Shown one piece after another: positions 46,027 through 60,100 of a DNA stretch of 64,000 bases. The position numbers and the translations under genes are program-made. Position 1 is the first letter of the stretch; every line of letters starts with the position of its first letter. This DNA is from Pohlia nutans (lineage: Eukaryota; Streptophyta; Bryopsida; Bryales; Mniaceae): NCBI GenBank assembly GCA_022496805.1, contig CM040091.1:12204336-12268335 (forward strand), written 5' to 3'. The notes below the pieces were generated by a model. It was not told the origin of the DNA, did not search any database, and saw only the letters and a program-made list of their open reading frames with translations.

Positions 46027-46242
46027 CACAGGGATCTCATATGGTTCCCCTCTGTTGATTCCCATGTGAGTGTTGACCACTTTCCACTCTGAGCTTCAGA
46101 ACTCGACACATGTTAACTTTCCTTCTACAAGTAGGTGACTAAGCTTAAGCAGGTGATTTTGTACACATGTCAAAACCCGAAATCACAAGGAAAAGTGACA
46201 CTCAGGGGGAATCAACACGGGAACCATATTGAGCTCCCTGTG
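46027..46242. mobile_element. MITE with ~60-bp TIRs, CACAGGGA ends
   Basis: Ends CACAGGGATCTCATATGGTT and AACCATATTGAGCTCCCTGTG, with 3-bp TSD ACT (46024-46026, 46243-46245). TIR similarity continues through tgttgattccc and gagtgt to about 60 bp. The superfamily is uncertain; a CA start and 3-bp TSD are CACTA-like. Confidence 0.75.
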
Positions 46243-48145
46243 ACTCTCGCTTGAATTGATCCAAACGAGGTGGATCGAATGAGTTCAACACCTGACAATT
46301 AAGCAGCTAGAATGTGTACTTACTAGTGACTGCAGCTAGTGATCGATACGATCGAGGAGCAGATTCATGATGCAACTCAGAACGCTTTGACACATAATTT
46401 GAAGCAAATTTGAAGAGGGAAGGAAGCAGAATCGAAGTCTGTGGTGGAAAGTAGAACACTGAGAGTGAACTTCTATGATTGAGAGCTCGCAGGATTTGAT
46501 CGGCGCATTGAGCAAGTTTCATCCAATGCGCTGTCGACATAGTATATTGAAAGTAAAAATCTAAGGAGTATTTTTCAGTGGTCCAGAGATGAGGACTGTT
46601 CACTCAGACCCAATTTGCAGCATCCCCTACCATTTTCCTTGCTAATAATTGCACTAGAAGGAAATGTGTCGTTTTTCACTTACTATAAATGAAAAAGAAG
46701 TGAAACATGGGCTTGCTGATGAGTAGTTTTGGTCACAAGAAGACAAAAACGTAAGTATAATATTCCGCCACTATTCACTGTTTCCACGAAATGAGGAATG
46801 AAAAACGACAAGTTTGCTACTAGTGTTGTGTCTATATTGTTTGTACCCTGGCATCGAATTTTGTATTACAATTGTGGTTGTATTGTCTGTCCGATTCTGT
46901 TTTACTACTAGTAAAGGCGCCTGCTTCTCACTCTCATAGTTCACTGCACAAACTTGTCCTATGTGATGTATCGCACTCACCAAGTCTTCAGCACTTGGGC
47001 AGTGAGTGCGAAGTGGCGCCGTTTGACTCACCTACCAAGTGAAATGCAACGCCTTCTCCTTGTAGTGTTTTGTCTGTAAGATGGCACAAGTGTCTGTATC
47101 AACAAGAGTCAAAGTCCATGGATTTGTGCACATTCCATGAACTTGCTTGAGGTGGTCCACATTCCTTGGACTTGCTTGAGGTGAAACATGAACAAATTTG
47201 ATTGGTTAGGGAGAAGTTGCCATTAAGTCTTGGGCTTCAAAACCCTCCTTAGTCCTTACTTCATGACAACTTCACCATTTCTTTCTCAAGAGCTCATGAC
47301 TTGAAATGTGGAACTTGGGGACTTTGGGGGATCAAGTTGCTCGTGAGATACTTTTTTTTTGAAACAAATGGATGCTTTGTTTCCATTGTTTAGTGAGAAA
47401 CTTCACTCATGAAACTTGTCCCTAACAATGCTTGAGATCGATTTGCCAAGTTGTCCTATTCAATCAGGAACCACCCATTGGTTGATCTATAAGGGTTTAC
47501 AATGAGAAGGATTTCTTGTATGGAGAATACCGCACCCTTCCAATCTATATCTTTGCAATATTTTTAAAATAGACAAAAGCAAGAATAAGTCACTGTAGAG
47601 CTAGAATGGGTGCTGTTGTCGAAAGCAATGCATCGTAATAAAAAATATATATATCCCAGCACAGTTTGAAATTATTGGCTTGAATTTGACAGAATGTACA
47701 ACTCCAACACGAAGGACAAGGGGAGCTACTGAACAAATTGGTAACCCCGCGAGCTCTTGCTTCATCAAGGAAGACCGGAAGGGTGGTAAAATCAATGTCT
47801 ACCTGTGTGTGTGTGTAAATGTCTATGCACCTCTCAACTTTTACATCTCATCTCAACTCAACTGTCTACCTCACTGAAAACCTCTCACTCTCTCGTGTGT
47901 ATGTGTATACCTGATGAACAGCAACTTCGGTTGCAGCCTGTGAGCTACAAAAATAAATTCCAGATTCACAATACTAGTGGGGAAAGAAAAAAAAAAAAAG
48001 GCTCAGTGACCCTGGGGAATGCAGCACCAACTTGCAGATTGGTGACACAATTTGCCTCGAGGCCCACTTGACAAACCATAGCCGTGTGGATGCGTAATCA
48101 CTGTCGATGATGTTTGCTACTATTTTGTACTGTGAAAGGGAGCTC
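46243..48145. other. Intergenic, downstream flank of the large minus-strand gene
   Basis: Minus-strand frames of 86-98 codons at 46307-46603 and 46771-47031 are unidentified; I cannot exclude a small gene but see no domain. 47350-47390 carries the gaaacaaatggatgctttgt head also seen at 22020. A CT/GT-rich stretch lies near 47800-47900. Confidence 0.35.
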
Positions 48146-51100
48146 TCAAGGCTCCCAGAATTTGATAGGGTCGTTCGCGTAAAGTGTGTGGTCTTGAATC
48201 TCCAGGTTGGCCACGTGAAGATCAATTATCCCCGCTTGCACACACTTTATCACCACCAGAAGGGTAGGTAATACCCACCACGTATTTTCCTCTCTGCAAT
48301 CACAAATGTACAGTCAGGTTCAACATGCTTACAAATTTTTTCGTAAGCATTGAAAGTAGGTAGATCTTATATCAAGTGGCTGCATTGATTCTGAAGATTG
48401 TAAAGATGGTAAGAAAAAATTCCTACCAGTAGAGGATTAGAGTATGAATGTCCCTTTCAATTTGTAGGTCCATGGGTGCCATATTGAGCACATTACAATT
48501 TAGGGAAGGGACTTTGTTTTTATGAGGGAGAAGTCAAAAAGTTCGTAAGCAACTTGTACCCTACTGTACACACACCCCTCACTCTCTGTTCAAAAAACAG
48601 GCCCCTCTGCAATCATGGTTTCAATTTACCCCTCAAAGGACCATAAGGCCACCAGGTGGCTCCTGTAATTTTCAGTAGTTTTGAGTACGTTTTATGTAGA
48701 TTCTTTTTTGTTAATTTTAGAAAATAAAACATTCAACATATGTATTATTCTTCACTATTTCCAGTGATGTAAAATTTGGTCCCATTCAAATTGTAATGTT
48801 CACAATATGATGGGTTTAAACTTGTCATTTTAAAACCGTGAATCCTTGGACCTTTAGGGGTTAACTATGAATATGAATTAAAGGACTCACAAATATGAAT
48901 GGACTTAACCCCTAAATGGCCACCCTCCGTAATGTGACAGTCCATAATATGATGATATTATTGTTTCAAGCAGTACACATGTGACAAGTCATTTTTGTGA
49001 CTAATCCATGCCTGCCACCTTGAAGTTAGGGCTTCCCAAACATGTCATTAAATGAGAGGGACAACTACAGTATAAGGAACTTCAACAAGGTAGCAAAATA
49101 TTTGGAAACACGCCCCACATTTTTTAATGGTAAAAATATGTAATGAAAGTTAGTGGATTTCCTATTTTCAGATCAGGCCTATCAGGATTACTGCACATGA
49201 ATTAACCCTTAAACGACCGACAAAGCCCCACAGGCTTGGATTTCTCAGTTTTCAAACCACTTTGAACATGAATTGCTAATAATGGAGTTTTTTTCATGAA
49301 TTATCTTTTTTAGGCATCATCCATGACAAGAATACTATGTACCTACATTTATAGAATGTAAATTATTTTGAGGTTAAAACTCAAAAATACTCAGTTCTTT
49401 CCAAATTAAGACAATCTGGTAGCAAAGATTGTCAAGATGAGAACCTAAGCAGTTGTAAGGTTAGAAATACATACGAATTCATGTGTCTCGGAGTCGTGTG
49501 AAGACCAATCCCCATATTATAATGCAGAAAACCAATCACCAATGCCACCAGCTGCAAGCAACAACAACAGCACTTAGAAACCAGACATTCATTTTCTGTC
49601 TGACCAAAAAGACAGTGTGGTCATTGACTGGATTAAGCATCACGTTCAGAGTGCATTAACAAAAATATGTAAATACATTTAATCCCTAAACGTTCTCACC
49701 CTTTTCTGATTTGGCAGTTTTCCAAAAATGCATCATAAAATGCAACTAAGAGGGATGTTTTCAAGTTGATGAATGAATAAAAGTTGTACATTATGAATCC
49801 ATACGGTTAGATTTGCTATTGCTGTCACCAATATTTGTGTATTCAATTTCAAACTGAAAAATTAACACTCTTTTGTAATATGAGCACAGAAAGGACTTAC
49901 CACATTTACAAGAGAAGTGACATTCCAGAGAGCATATACACGTGCCAGCCCCGCTGACTTTCGCGAACCGTGGCTGAACAAGGCGTTCAATCCTGCCGCA
50001 CTGGGCAATACCGATGCCAGCGGCAAGATGAAAACAATCAGGAGCACCGCTTCTATGCCTACCGAATAAAATTGCAGCATCATCAGCAGCGTCAAGCTCA
50101 GGTCCACCAGAATCAACAACGAAATGGCCAACCCCACAGATGCCTGCACCCAAATGTCATTCTCCATCAGTCATTCACACAGTTTTCAATGCTAAATTAA
50201 TGTACATTACATCAACAATGTTAAACTAATGTCAGGTTCATCATAACACTTAATCGTGACAGTGTAATACTCCCTCTGTCCTCGTTTTTTGGCATTTTTA
50301 TATATATTTTTGCAATATTTGTCCTATGTTTTATAATTCAAACATGAGCTCTGTCCACTTCAAATGGGGCGGACAACGAGAGTGACACAAAACTACACTC
50401 TTACTATCAGTCCTTAAAGGGTTGATGGGGATAGTAGATACGTTGGTGTATATTTGACATTTGTTGTAAATAGAAAGTTCCAAATTGAGACCCCAATAGC
50501 TCATTAAATCATGTCGACGTCAATTTTAACTTCATTTTTTATCTTAAAGCCATAGGAAACGTGGAACCATGCCAAATACAATGGAATACTGGTGTATAAT
50601 ACTGGTCGAAAAGGGCTCTCTAAACAATTAAGGGTTAAAGATGGACCATTTTTCGAGTATTGAGATAGCTTTTTATGGCAGAAAACCGCAGTAAGTTAAA
50701 ATATGCAACGCCAAAAAGTAGGACAGTTGTTTCCGGACAGAGGGAGTGTCAAATTAATGCCCAGGACAGTAAGATGACACAAACGTTAAGTAACATCATT
50801 TGTGTTATACAAGTTACATCAACTCAAAATATGAATCTACTGACGCATATTAAGTTACCATTAACCCCTAAAGGACCAAGGATTCATGGTTTTAAAATGA
50901 CAAATTCACTGTATTGTATTGTGAAAATATAATTCAGATGGGACCAAACTTTATATCACTAGAATAAGTGAAGAACATTGCATCTGGTGGTCAAAAATAA
51001 ATAAAAATTCAACAACATAAAGCTCACATAGAATCTACTCAAAACTGCTAAAAATTCCAATTTGGGCTTCTTGGTCTGTAAGGGGTTAAAGGTGAAGGTG

Positions 51101-54100
51101 AATATAAATACCTGCTGACCAACAGGGCGAGTATTTCGAAGGAGAAACGAAAGTGGGAAGAGAGGGTAATGTTTGTCCTCCAGTGACCTCACAGAAACCG
51201 TGTCCAACGTGGCACCTCCAATGCGGCGCCGGGAACCTAAAGAGGAGTAGCTTGGGCTCAGATGCCAACTTTGGGGTCGTCTGAACATGCCTTCCTCCAT
51301 GTGTCCAAAACTCGCAATTCTTCCACTGCACACACAGTCTTGTAAGCAACTCATCCATATAATAAGGAAGTTCCCACTACTAGAAAATCCAACTGTTCTA
51401 CTGATTCGGCCGCGTTGAACAGGGACACTTTTCTGTTGATTTGGTCGCGTTTTTGTCCAAATCAACAAATTGTTGTCCAAATCTACATAAAAGTGTCCTT
51501 ACCATCACAACCGAATCAACAGAACAAATGGATTTTCTAGTAGTGTCCAAACGATACCGGAGCCTTTCAATTGGCCGAGTTTCTTATAGGTTAAAATTAT
51601 TGGAACGCCAATAGCTGTGTTTTAAAATGAGAACGTTTCAAAAAAATTACAATTATATGCCAAGAAATTTACAATTTGCGCTAGTCTAGTAAGCCTTTAA
51701 TTCATAAGGGGTGTAAGCATGACTTGGGTTTATGTCACTGGACAATGGGGTTGTCTACTGTCACTTCTAGTTGTCTAGAACTTCCCAACTTGAAATTGCA
51801 TAAGAAATTCATACATCGTCATATAAATTTGATTAAAAATAGATTTGGTTCTTATACCCAAAGTGAACTCTCCGTACAGATCTCCCACTCCTCTGTACTG
51901 GTTAAAATACTTAAAGAAACGTAAATAGTATTCTCTACCTTATTGAAAGCTACGTTTGCTAAGGTAAGGTAAACCACCCTATTAGTGCCATGTGACTATT
52001 TGTGCCACTTTATGTGTTGAAACTTATACATAGTGATCACAAAAAGGCACAAAATAATACATAGTGATCACAAATTGGCACATATCAAAATTTTGAATGT
52101 ATGATCACAAATTGGCACACATCGAAATTTTGGATGTAAGACTATTTGTGCCACTTTGTGATCAGTGTGTATCAATTTTGAGTGTCTTACATTCAAAATT
52201 TCGATAAGGTAGGAGCACCCAATTCCGACAGTGTAGCTAATGTCGATAATTTCTACACGAGGTAGTCTTTTTAAAACACAAATCTAAACACGTCATAGAG
52301 CCCTTATTGTTTATTGACCAAACTAATAAGCTATCTACGGTCTACCTAGATTTACATTCTAGAATGACTACCATGTCAAGAAATTATCGGCATTGGGTAC
52401 ACTGTTGGAATTAGGTGCTCCTACCTTGTGTGTCAATAGGGTGACTTCCGAATTGTGGCGAAAATAAGGTGGTTTAGGGTTTAGGGTTTAGGGTCCAATC
52501 CAGTGTAAAGGAGATGATTACCTTCCAGGAGAGCGAGGCATGGTGAGCATAGAGGCAGGCTGAAAATACTGCGGGATATCATCAGCATGGTTCAACAGGA
52601 GGCCTAGTTGGTAGTAGCCGGATGCTGTGGCTTGACACCACGCCAAGTCGATGCGAACACCTTGTTCAAACAGCCACGGATTCGCATGCGTTTCCAGCCA
52701 GCTGATCACTGGCACCAATGAAGTGCAAATGGAGCCCTTTCGCACGGTTCGTAACTGCGCATTCAATCCTGCTACCAGCCTGTACCACATTGTTGCTGGA
52801 ACGGCCTGTTTTCCACACATCCAAACACTCAGATTTCACAGCCAATGCAATATCACCTCTCAACAATCAACCCCCAAACAATCCAATGAAACTGAATTGT
52901 CTCTCAGCAGGGACGAAAGACTCAAGTTTTGAAAATGACCAACTGTGAAAAACCAAAAACTCAGATGAGGCCAAATTTTATACCACTAGAAACAACGAAG
53001 AACATAGCATTCATTGGTAAAAAGAGAAAGAAGTGAAACAAAAGGGAGTCTTCACAAGACCTACTGAAAAAAACCATTTGGGACAGTTGATTTTTGACCT
53101 GAGAGAGGAGACTAGTGAGGAGGTTGTCGCTGTGGAAATTGTAAGGAGACAAGTAAGTGCCATTGCCGCCAAAGATGATGGACATGGGCAGCCGTTCAAT
53201 GAGTTTGGGCGGCAAGTCGGGCCGCTTCTCATCGCCTCCGAGAAAGACATCGATGTAAGCCAGGATCAAGTCGGGTCCAGCGGCCACCTTGAGACCCTCG
53301 TACAAAGCGCGCGAGCGGCACGAACGCAGACACGCGTGGTCGTACTCGGAGTGCACAAACTCCTGCAAGCGCTGCAGCTTCTCCCGTCTCCGCCATTGCT
53401 GCCACGACCACGCGAACGGGTACGCCAGCACCGTCAAAATGCTGTGCACTGAGCCTTCCCACCATTGGTACGCCGCCAAGCCGTTCACTTCCTCCACGAA
53501 CCTGTTGAACGCGTCCTCGTATCTGCATCCATTGCATGTCAGAACAAAAACCCGGTGCACAAACTAACCCTAGATTATTCCAGAGAGCAGTATGTGATTA
53601 TAGTCAGTGTTGACAGCCTTGATAGCATTCATTCCATCATAAACTTAGGAAGTCAAGTTTTTGCAATGTTTTACGTATGTTGTTTGTTGAGGTGAATAGG
53701 GGTGATTACGTTCAACATACATTTTACGTATATTTATCATTGAAAAAACGTACAAGCACGTGAATTTACATATTACAAGCACGTGAATTTTATCATGATG
53801 TGTTTTTTCATGTTTGTAATATGTCATTTGTACGTTTTCTATATGATAAAAATACGTAATACATACGTCAAACGTACTCACCTCTGTTCATCTCAACAAC
53901 ATACGTAAAACATTGCAAAAACATGATTTGCCAAGTTTGTGATGTCCACAGTGGAAGTGGAGAGCCTGAGCTAGAATCACAACAGTGTTTTCCGACTAAA
54001 CATTTCCGGAACTTCATAGAAACAATCTTCTCCATTATTCACTGTTGCATGTAAGGAAGAGAGTTGGTGTTTCTATATCCTCGACTGTAGAATCACACCA

Positions 54101-57100
54101 GGGTTTTCAGCAAAATTGGACTGTTTCCTGAACTTCGTGAAGAGAATCTTCTTCAGTAATCATACTGAGGCTTCTTGTATTATTCATAAAGGTGACAGAG
54201 AAGATTGGACTTACACAAAGTCGACGATCTGATCCGGAGGTGAGTGTGGGAGATGCCATGGCTCGTTGAATGAATTGGAGCCCATGAAGTACATTCTGTG
54301 GATGTGACACTGCGACTCCTCGACCCGAGTGGTTTCAAGCACCTGTGAAACAAAAAACTTAGTAACTTAACAAGGGAGTAGGGCAGAGGTCTGGAAACAA
54401 GCTTGGATTTTGTAACCCTATTTACGCCGTTTAGAAACCTAGATTTCAGTGGTGCAGAGAGTCCTCAGCTCTCATAGCTAAAGCATCAGCGGTGGCTTGT
54501 TGGCAGACAAAACCTCAAACTGCAGAGGTAACTGCAGTGGAGATAGAAGATCAGAAGTAGAGAAATGACAAGATTAGAAGCACTGAAGGAGGGGACTGTA
54601 GACGAGAAAGGACGTGTCTGCCACCACACTAGATCAATTTGATCAAACAGTTTTTGAGTTACATCACTGGACACTACACCACGCCACCTGGACCTTAACC
54701 CCCAAAACACAAAGAATTCATGGTTTTCATCAATTGATCATAAGGTAGAAGTACCTAAAACCACCAGGAACCTAAAACCACCAACTTCGACACCCTTTCT
54801 TCATTTTAGGGAGGAAATGTAAGTTGTTGGTACATGACTTAACTTTTGAGCAATTGATGCATAAGTCATGTAATGAAAGCCTACATTTCCTTCCTGAAAT
54901 TAAAGAGAGATGTAGAAGTTGGTGGTTTTAGGTGTCCTGGTGGTTTAAGGTATCTCTACCTTATTGTTAAAAATATAACCAAATTTTAAATCAGTGGAAG
55001 AACATTACATGTGATGACCAAAACATTAATAATATCGGATAAAAGAGAGTCCCCATATGACCTACTCAAAAGCCTTAAATCTTTTTGGTCTAATGTCACT
55101 GTGATAGCACATTAACCCCGTTTAGAAATGACAAATTCAATCAATCATAATGTGAAGAATATAATTCAGATAAGACCAAATTTTGTATCACTGGAATCAG
55201 TGAAAAACATTGCATGCATTGGTACAAAAGGAATACGTCCTCGCATGCAAAATCCTTCACCATATTTTGCAATAAAGATGAGACTGGAAAAGAGGATCAA
55301 GAGATGGGGGAGCTGCAGACCTCATTCAAAGACTCCAAGAACGGGAAAGACTGCTCCACATGAAGGCCTCGAGGTGTGATGGTCGGCCGAGAGAAGTCGT
55401 CATTTCCAACGAGTTTCATGCGAGCCACGCTCAACATGAGGGCCAAAATCACCATCACGCACGACAAGAAGAGGATAAACAAGTAGGGGCCTCCCAGCGT
55501 GTAAATCAAATCCTCCAGCACCGTGTAGCAATGCGGCATCCGGTACTTGTCAGAGATGCATTGGTAAGGACAAGTCGGTTTTGAGGCGCCACCTACAAAT
55601 AACACTCCTCCTTAATGTTAGCACCTTCAGCATGATGAGATCATGAACTAAACCTCCATATGTTTATTAACCCCTAAAACTCCATATGTTCATTAACCCC
55701 TACACGTACCGACGCTTTGAACACAAGTACTCCCTCCGTCCCAAAGTTATTGTCATGTTTGAAAGTCATGTTTGAAAGTACTTTTTTAAGTAGGCCATAT
55801 TGTAAGAAACATGATTAAAAAAGGTTCCAAATCATGTCACTAGAATGATTGAAGAACATTGCATGTGTTCATTGCAACCTAAATAAAATTAGCCACAAGG
55901 AAGTATTTTTTTGACCTACTTAAAAAAAGCACTTTCAAACATGACTTTCAAACATGACAATAACTTTGGGACTGAGGGAGTAGATTTTAACCTCAAAAAT
56001 AGATATGAGCGCGGCTCAAATGTACATAACGTGTACATGAGAGGACCATTGCAAGTGTAAAATCTACCCAACAAATTTGACGGACTTGCATTCAGAGGCC
56101 TCTCTAATATTATCAACATCTCCCCATCACAAGAGATTTACTTTATTTGGTGGAGAATTTAGTAGGCTTGTAAAGGTGACTGGATGAAAGTCATATGAGA
56201 TTGTATAAGAAAGTTATAAGGCTTTGAATCTGTTCATGATCCAGTTTCTGGACACTGTGACATTTAGGGGTTAAAACTCAAGTGCCCAAATGGCCTCTTC
56301 CATATTTCTACAAGAGTTAAAATACATCATTTAGGAATATGTACCAATAGAAACAAGCAATCATACCCTTGATTCTTAAACAATAGTAAAATGTTTAGAA
56401 AGTCACTACAATTGACTATTACACTCTTTATTCTATTTCGTGATTTTAATGGAACACCAACATAGAGTAAATGAATTCTTTTTGTGAAACTATGTACATT
56501 GGGACCGCCATCAGTGCATAGTAATAAGTGCCCAGTCAGCACAAGATCTAAAACTTCATAAATGGTGTTCATGCCCTGAATAGAATGTATTTCAAAGTGC
56601 ACTTTCTATTTTGATCTTGGGCACTGGGGGGTTAACCTTTAAAGGTCCAAAGAGCCCTTTCCGACCAATACTATACACCAATATTTCATTGTATTTGGCA
56701 TGGTTCCACACCTCCTAAGGGTTTCAGATCAAAAGTGCAGTTAAAATTCATGTTGACATGATTTTGATGAGCTATTGGGGTCTCAGTTTGGAACTTTCTA
56801 TTAACAAAATATGTCAAATATATGCCAACGTATCTACCATCCCCATCAGCCCTTTTAAGGGTTAAAATAAAGTAAGGAATAGAATGAAACTTACCACGAA
56901 CATACGTATGTTGAGCGCGACTGGGCAGAGGTGGACACTCTCTGCAGAGCTCACTTGACGAGCCTGTCTCATTCTTGAATGTTCCCACAGGACACTCCTG
57001 TTCAAAGAGTGACAAAAACAATAATTTTTTAGTTTGCCAAAATTTGTCTAGATGGCACCAAAATAATATTTATATTATTTGCCCCAGCATATGCAAACCT

Positions 57101-60100
57101 GCTATGTGGCTAAGGTACTCTAGAGATCAATAAAATCTAAGTTAAATGTGCTTAACCCCTAAAGGACCATAAGACCACCACGTGGCTCCTGTTTTTTTTT
57201 AATAATTTTGAGTAGGTTTTATGTAGATTCTTTTTCTTAATTTAAAAAATAATAATTATTCAACATAGGTAATGTTCTTCACTAATTCTAGTGATGTGAA
57301 ATTTGGTCCCATTCAAATTATAATTTTCACAATATGATTGTTTAAACTTGTCATTTTAAAACCATGAATCCTTGGTCCTTTAGGGGTTAAGTCAATGAAG
57401 GCATGCTATGGCTCACCTCACAATAAATGCCATAGAGACCACGTGGACACTGTCTCCCGCTGACATTGCCGCTGTCGCCATTGTGTCCATCTTTGCTGCC
57501 TCCTCCTCCACTGCATCATAAAGAGCCTCCATCGTTAGCAATGATTTTTGCACTTCCTGCCTATGTCTACCCTTCACTATTTTAATACCTTTAAGACTAG
57601 CGATCCATTTGTTTCAAATAGTGCAGATATAGTGTAAATGTTGTAAACATACTAATCAAGAACATAAACTACTTTTGTAGGTTTAATGCTGATGCAAACA
57701 CCATTGATAAGTGTACCTCTAGATGGATACGTAAGGAATAGCAAAAGCTTATTTTCTGTGTTGGCCACTGACTATTCACTCCAGTAGCTTCTCTTCCCTC
57801 TTTCAATTGTCAATAGTGATCCCAAGCAACTATTCAACCCAAAGAAGTTCATTAACTGCATAGCAAGTAGTTTGGTGGCACATTTAACCCCTACGAGAGC
57901 GGGCAATGTAAATCTGGGTAAAATAATTTCGTCTTAACAAAATTCAGACAATAAATAAATAATAAATAATAAATAAATAATAAATAAAAACTTCATTTTG
58001 GCAAGATTTTCTTTTCTCAGCATGAGTTTACTTAGAACCTTGGACAAGAATCGTAACCAAGCTAATCACACCACTTTAGAGTATGGAAAAGCCACTTTTT
58101 CAACATTCATTTCTCGTGAAAATGTTCATCATCCACCCACTGATCTCTAATGGGTTAAATCATACACACTAAATAACAGAAATGTTCAATTACTGCATCG
58201 CACATATTTCGGTTGCACATTAGGGGTGTCACAGCACTTTCTTCCCATTCTCAATCTTCAGAGAATGGGTACATGGCTCTTTCTCCTGGAGAATGTGGAG
58301 GACCCATTCTCTGAAAGATTGAGAAGCTGCAATTTTCACCTCCCGATGTAAAGAATGCCCGTGATTTTGATTCTCTGTGGAGAAGTTTTCATCCCAATCA
58401 TTGGTACCGCATGTATATTCCCCTGGTTCACTATTGTTCTCATTCTTCACACGCATTCAAGGGGTGTTACAACCCAGTTTGTAGAGAATGGCCACAATTG
58501 GCTCCTGAATTCTCTCCCCAAATTCAACTTCTTGAAATCGCCGTGACACCCCGCTATTAACCCTTGAAGGACCAAGAATTCATGGTTTAAAAATGATAAA
58601 TTCAATCATTCATACAATGAAATTTATGATTCGAATACGACCAAATTTTATATCACCAGAATTAGTGAAGAACATTGCGTGTATTGACCAAAAACATAAA
58701 TAAATTTGAACAATAGGAACTTCACATAGAACCCACTCAAAAATGCTCAAAAGACACGAAGCCAAATTTGGCCTTCAAAGGGTTAGAGCAGGGCAATTTG
58801 CAAAAGGGAAGGGTAGGTGAAGGACCTGATGTCGATGCGACCTTCGCCACTGGCAATGGGAAAATAGTCCTGGCCAGTGGGAATATCAGCCCAGTGAAAG
58901 TGCACTCGTCCGCCAGCTCCACCGCCTCCACCCACTGAGCCACCGTCCCCACCAGCAGTGGACAGCAGCGACCCGTTTCCTAAAATCATGGTTTGCAAGA
59001 AGAGCAACAGGCTTCCGCCGGAGCCGCCTCCGGGTCCCCCCACCTGCATGATCCTCTTACTGCTGGCGTCGTCATCGCGGGTGGAGCTCTCTCCATTGGC
59101 AGCCAACACTCCATACACATCCAGCACATTCACTGGGTGGTCTATTGAACCCAACACTGCAACCCCATCACCACCACGTTTAGCCTCTCTACAATTGTGA
59201 TTTAGTGTCCAGCGAGAATTGATATCATTTACCGCAGTTCGTTCAAACGTGAGGAAATGTAGTGTCCCTGTAAGTACATAGGAGTTTGCCACTTGTCATT
59301 CCGACTTCCATTCGAAGTGCCATGTTCCTTCCACTGACATGAGTTGGCATGCCATGATTATTATAAAGTTGCCATTGCATACAGTAAAGAGGTTTTGGTT
59401 AGAATGTAGTATCGGGAACCTCCCATGTATTATCTCCTGTAGAATGTAGCCAACCGTACATTTGCCACGGTGAGGTTCCCGATACTACGTGTCCCGAAGT
59501 TTTTTTTCCAGGGACACCATATCTCCAAATAGTCAAATAGTGTCTGTGTTGAGAAATAGTGTCCCAGACACTAAATCACAGTTTTTAGTATACTCATTCC
59601 TAACCATCCAATGACAACCATTGAATACAGAACAGAACTCGGAGGATAGAGCCAGCAAGTGCATGGAGAGCTACAACTTCATCGATTGCACAACTAGGAA
59701 TGAAAAAGGTGATGAAATGAGTGGAGAGCTCACCAATAAGTCCACCGCCAGCAGTGGAGTTGCCGCTGCCAGGATTGCCTCCTCCACTGCCCAGCTCACA
59801 AGGCAGCTCACTCTTGCCATACGAATCCCCGCCGTCGGAGATTATGGTCCCATAGACTCCAGAGCCCCCTCTACCCCCGTGTCCGCCGCCGCCGCCTGCG
59901 CCCCCGGAGGACACATTGCCCACCCCCATTCCCTCCAGGCATCCTGTCCAACCCATGGCACAGCTTAGCTTTTTGCCAAAATGACCCACCTCCCCTTCCA
60001 AAATTCTTAATCAGCATTAGGGGGTGTCACGGCGCTTTCTTTCCGTTTTCAATCTTCACAGAATGGGTACGCGGCACTTTCTCCTTGAATTGTGGAGGAC

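Noticed and set aside
45726..47031. Minus-strand frames of 86-98 codons considered as exons of a small gene
   Set aside because: No domain, no convincing splice partner; left as unrecognised intergenic DNA.
49202..49700. TTAACCCTTAAACGACCG at 49202 and TTAATCCCTAAACGTTC at 49679 considered as one element
   Set aside because: Both are left-type ends in the same orientation, so they cannot bound one element.
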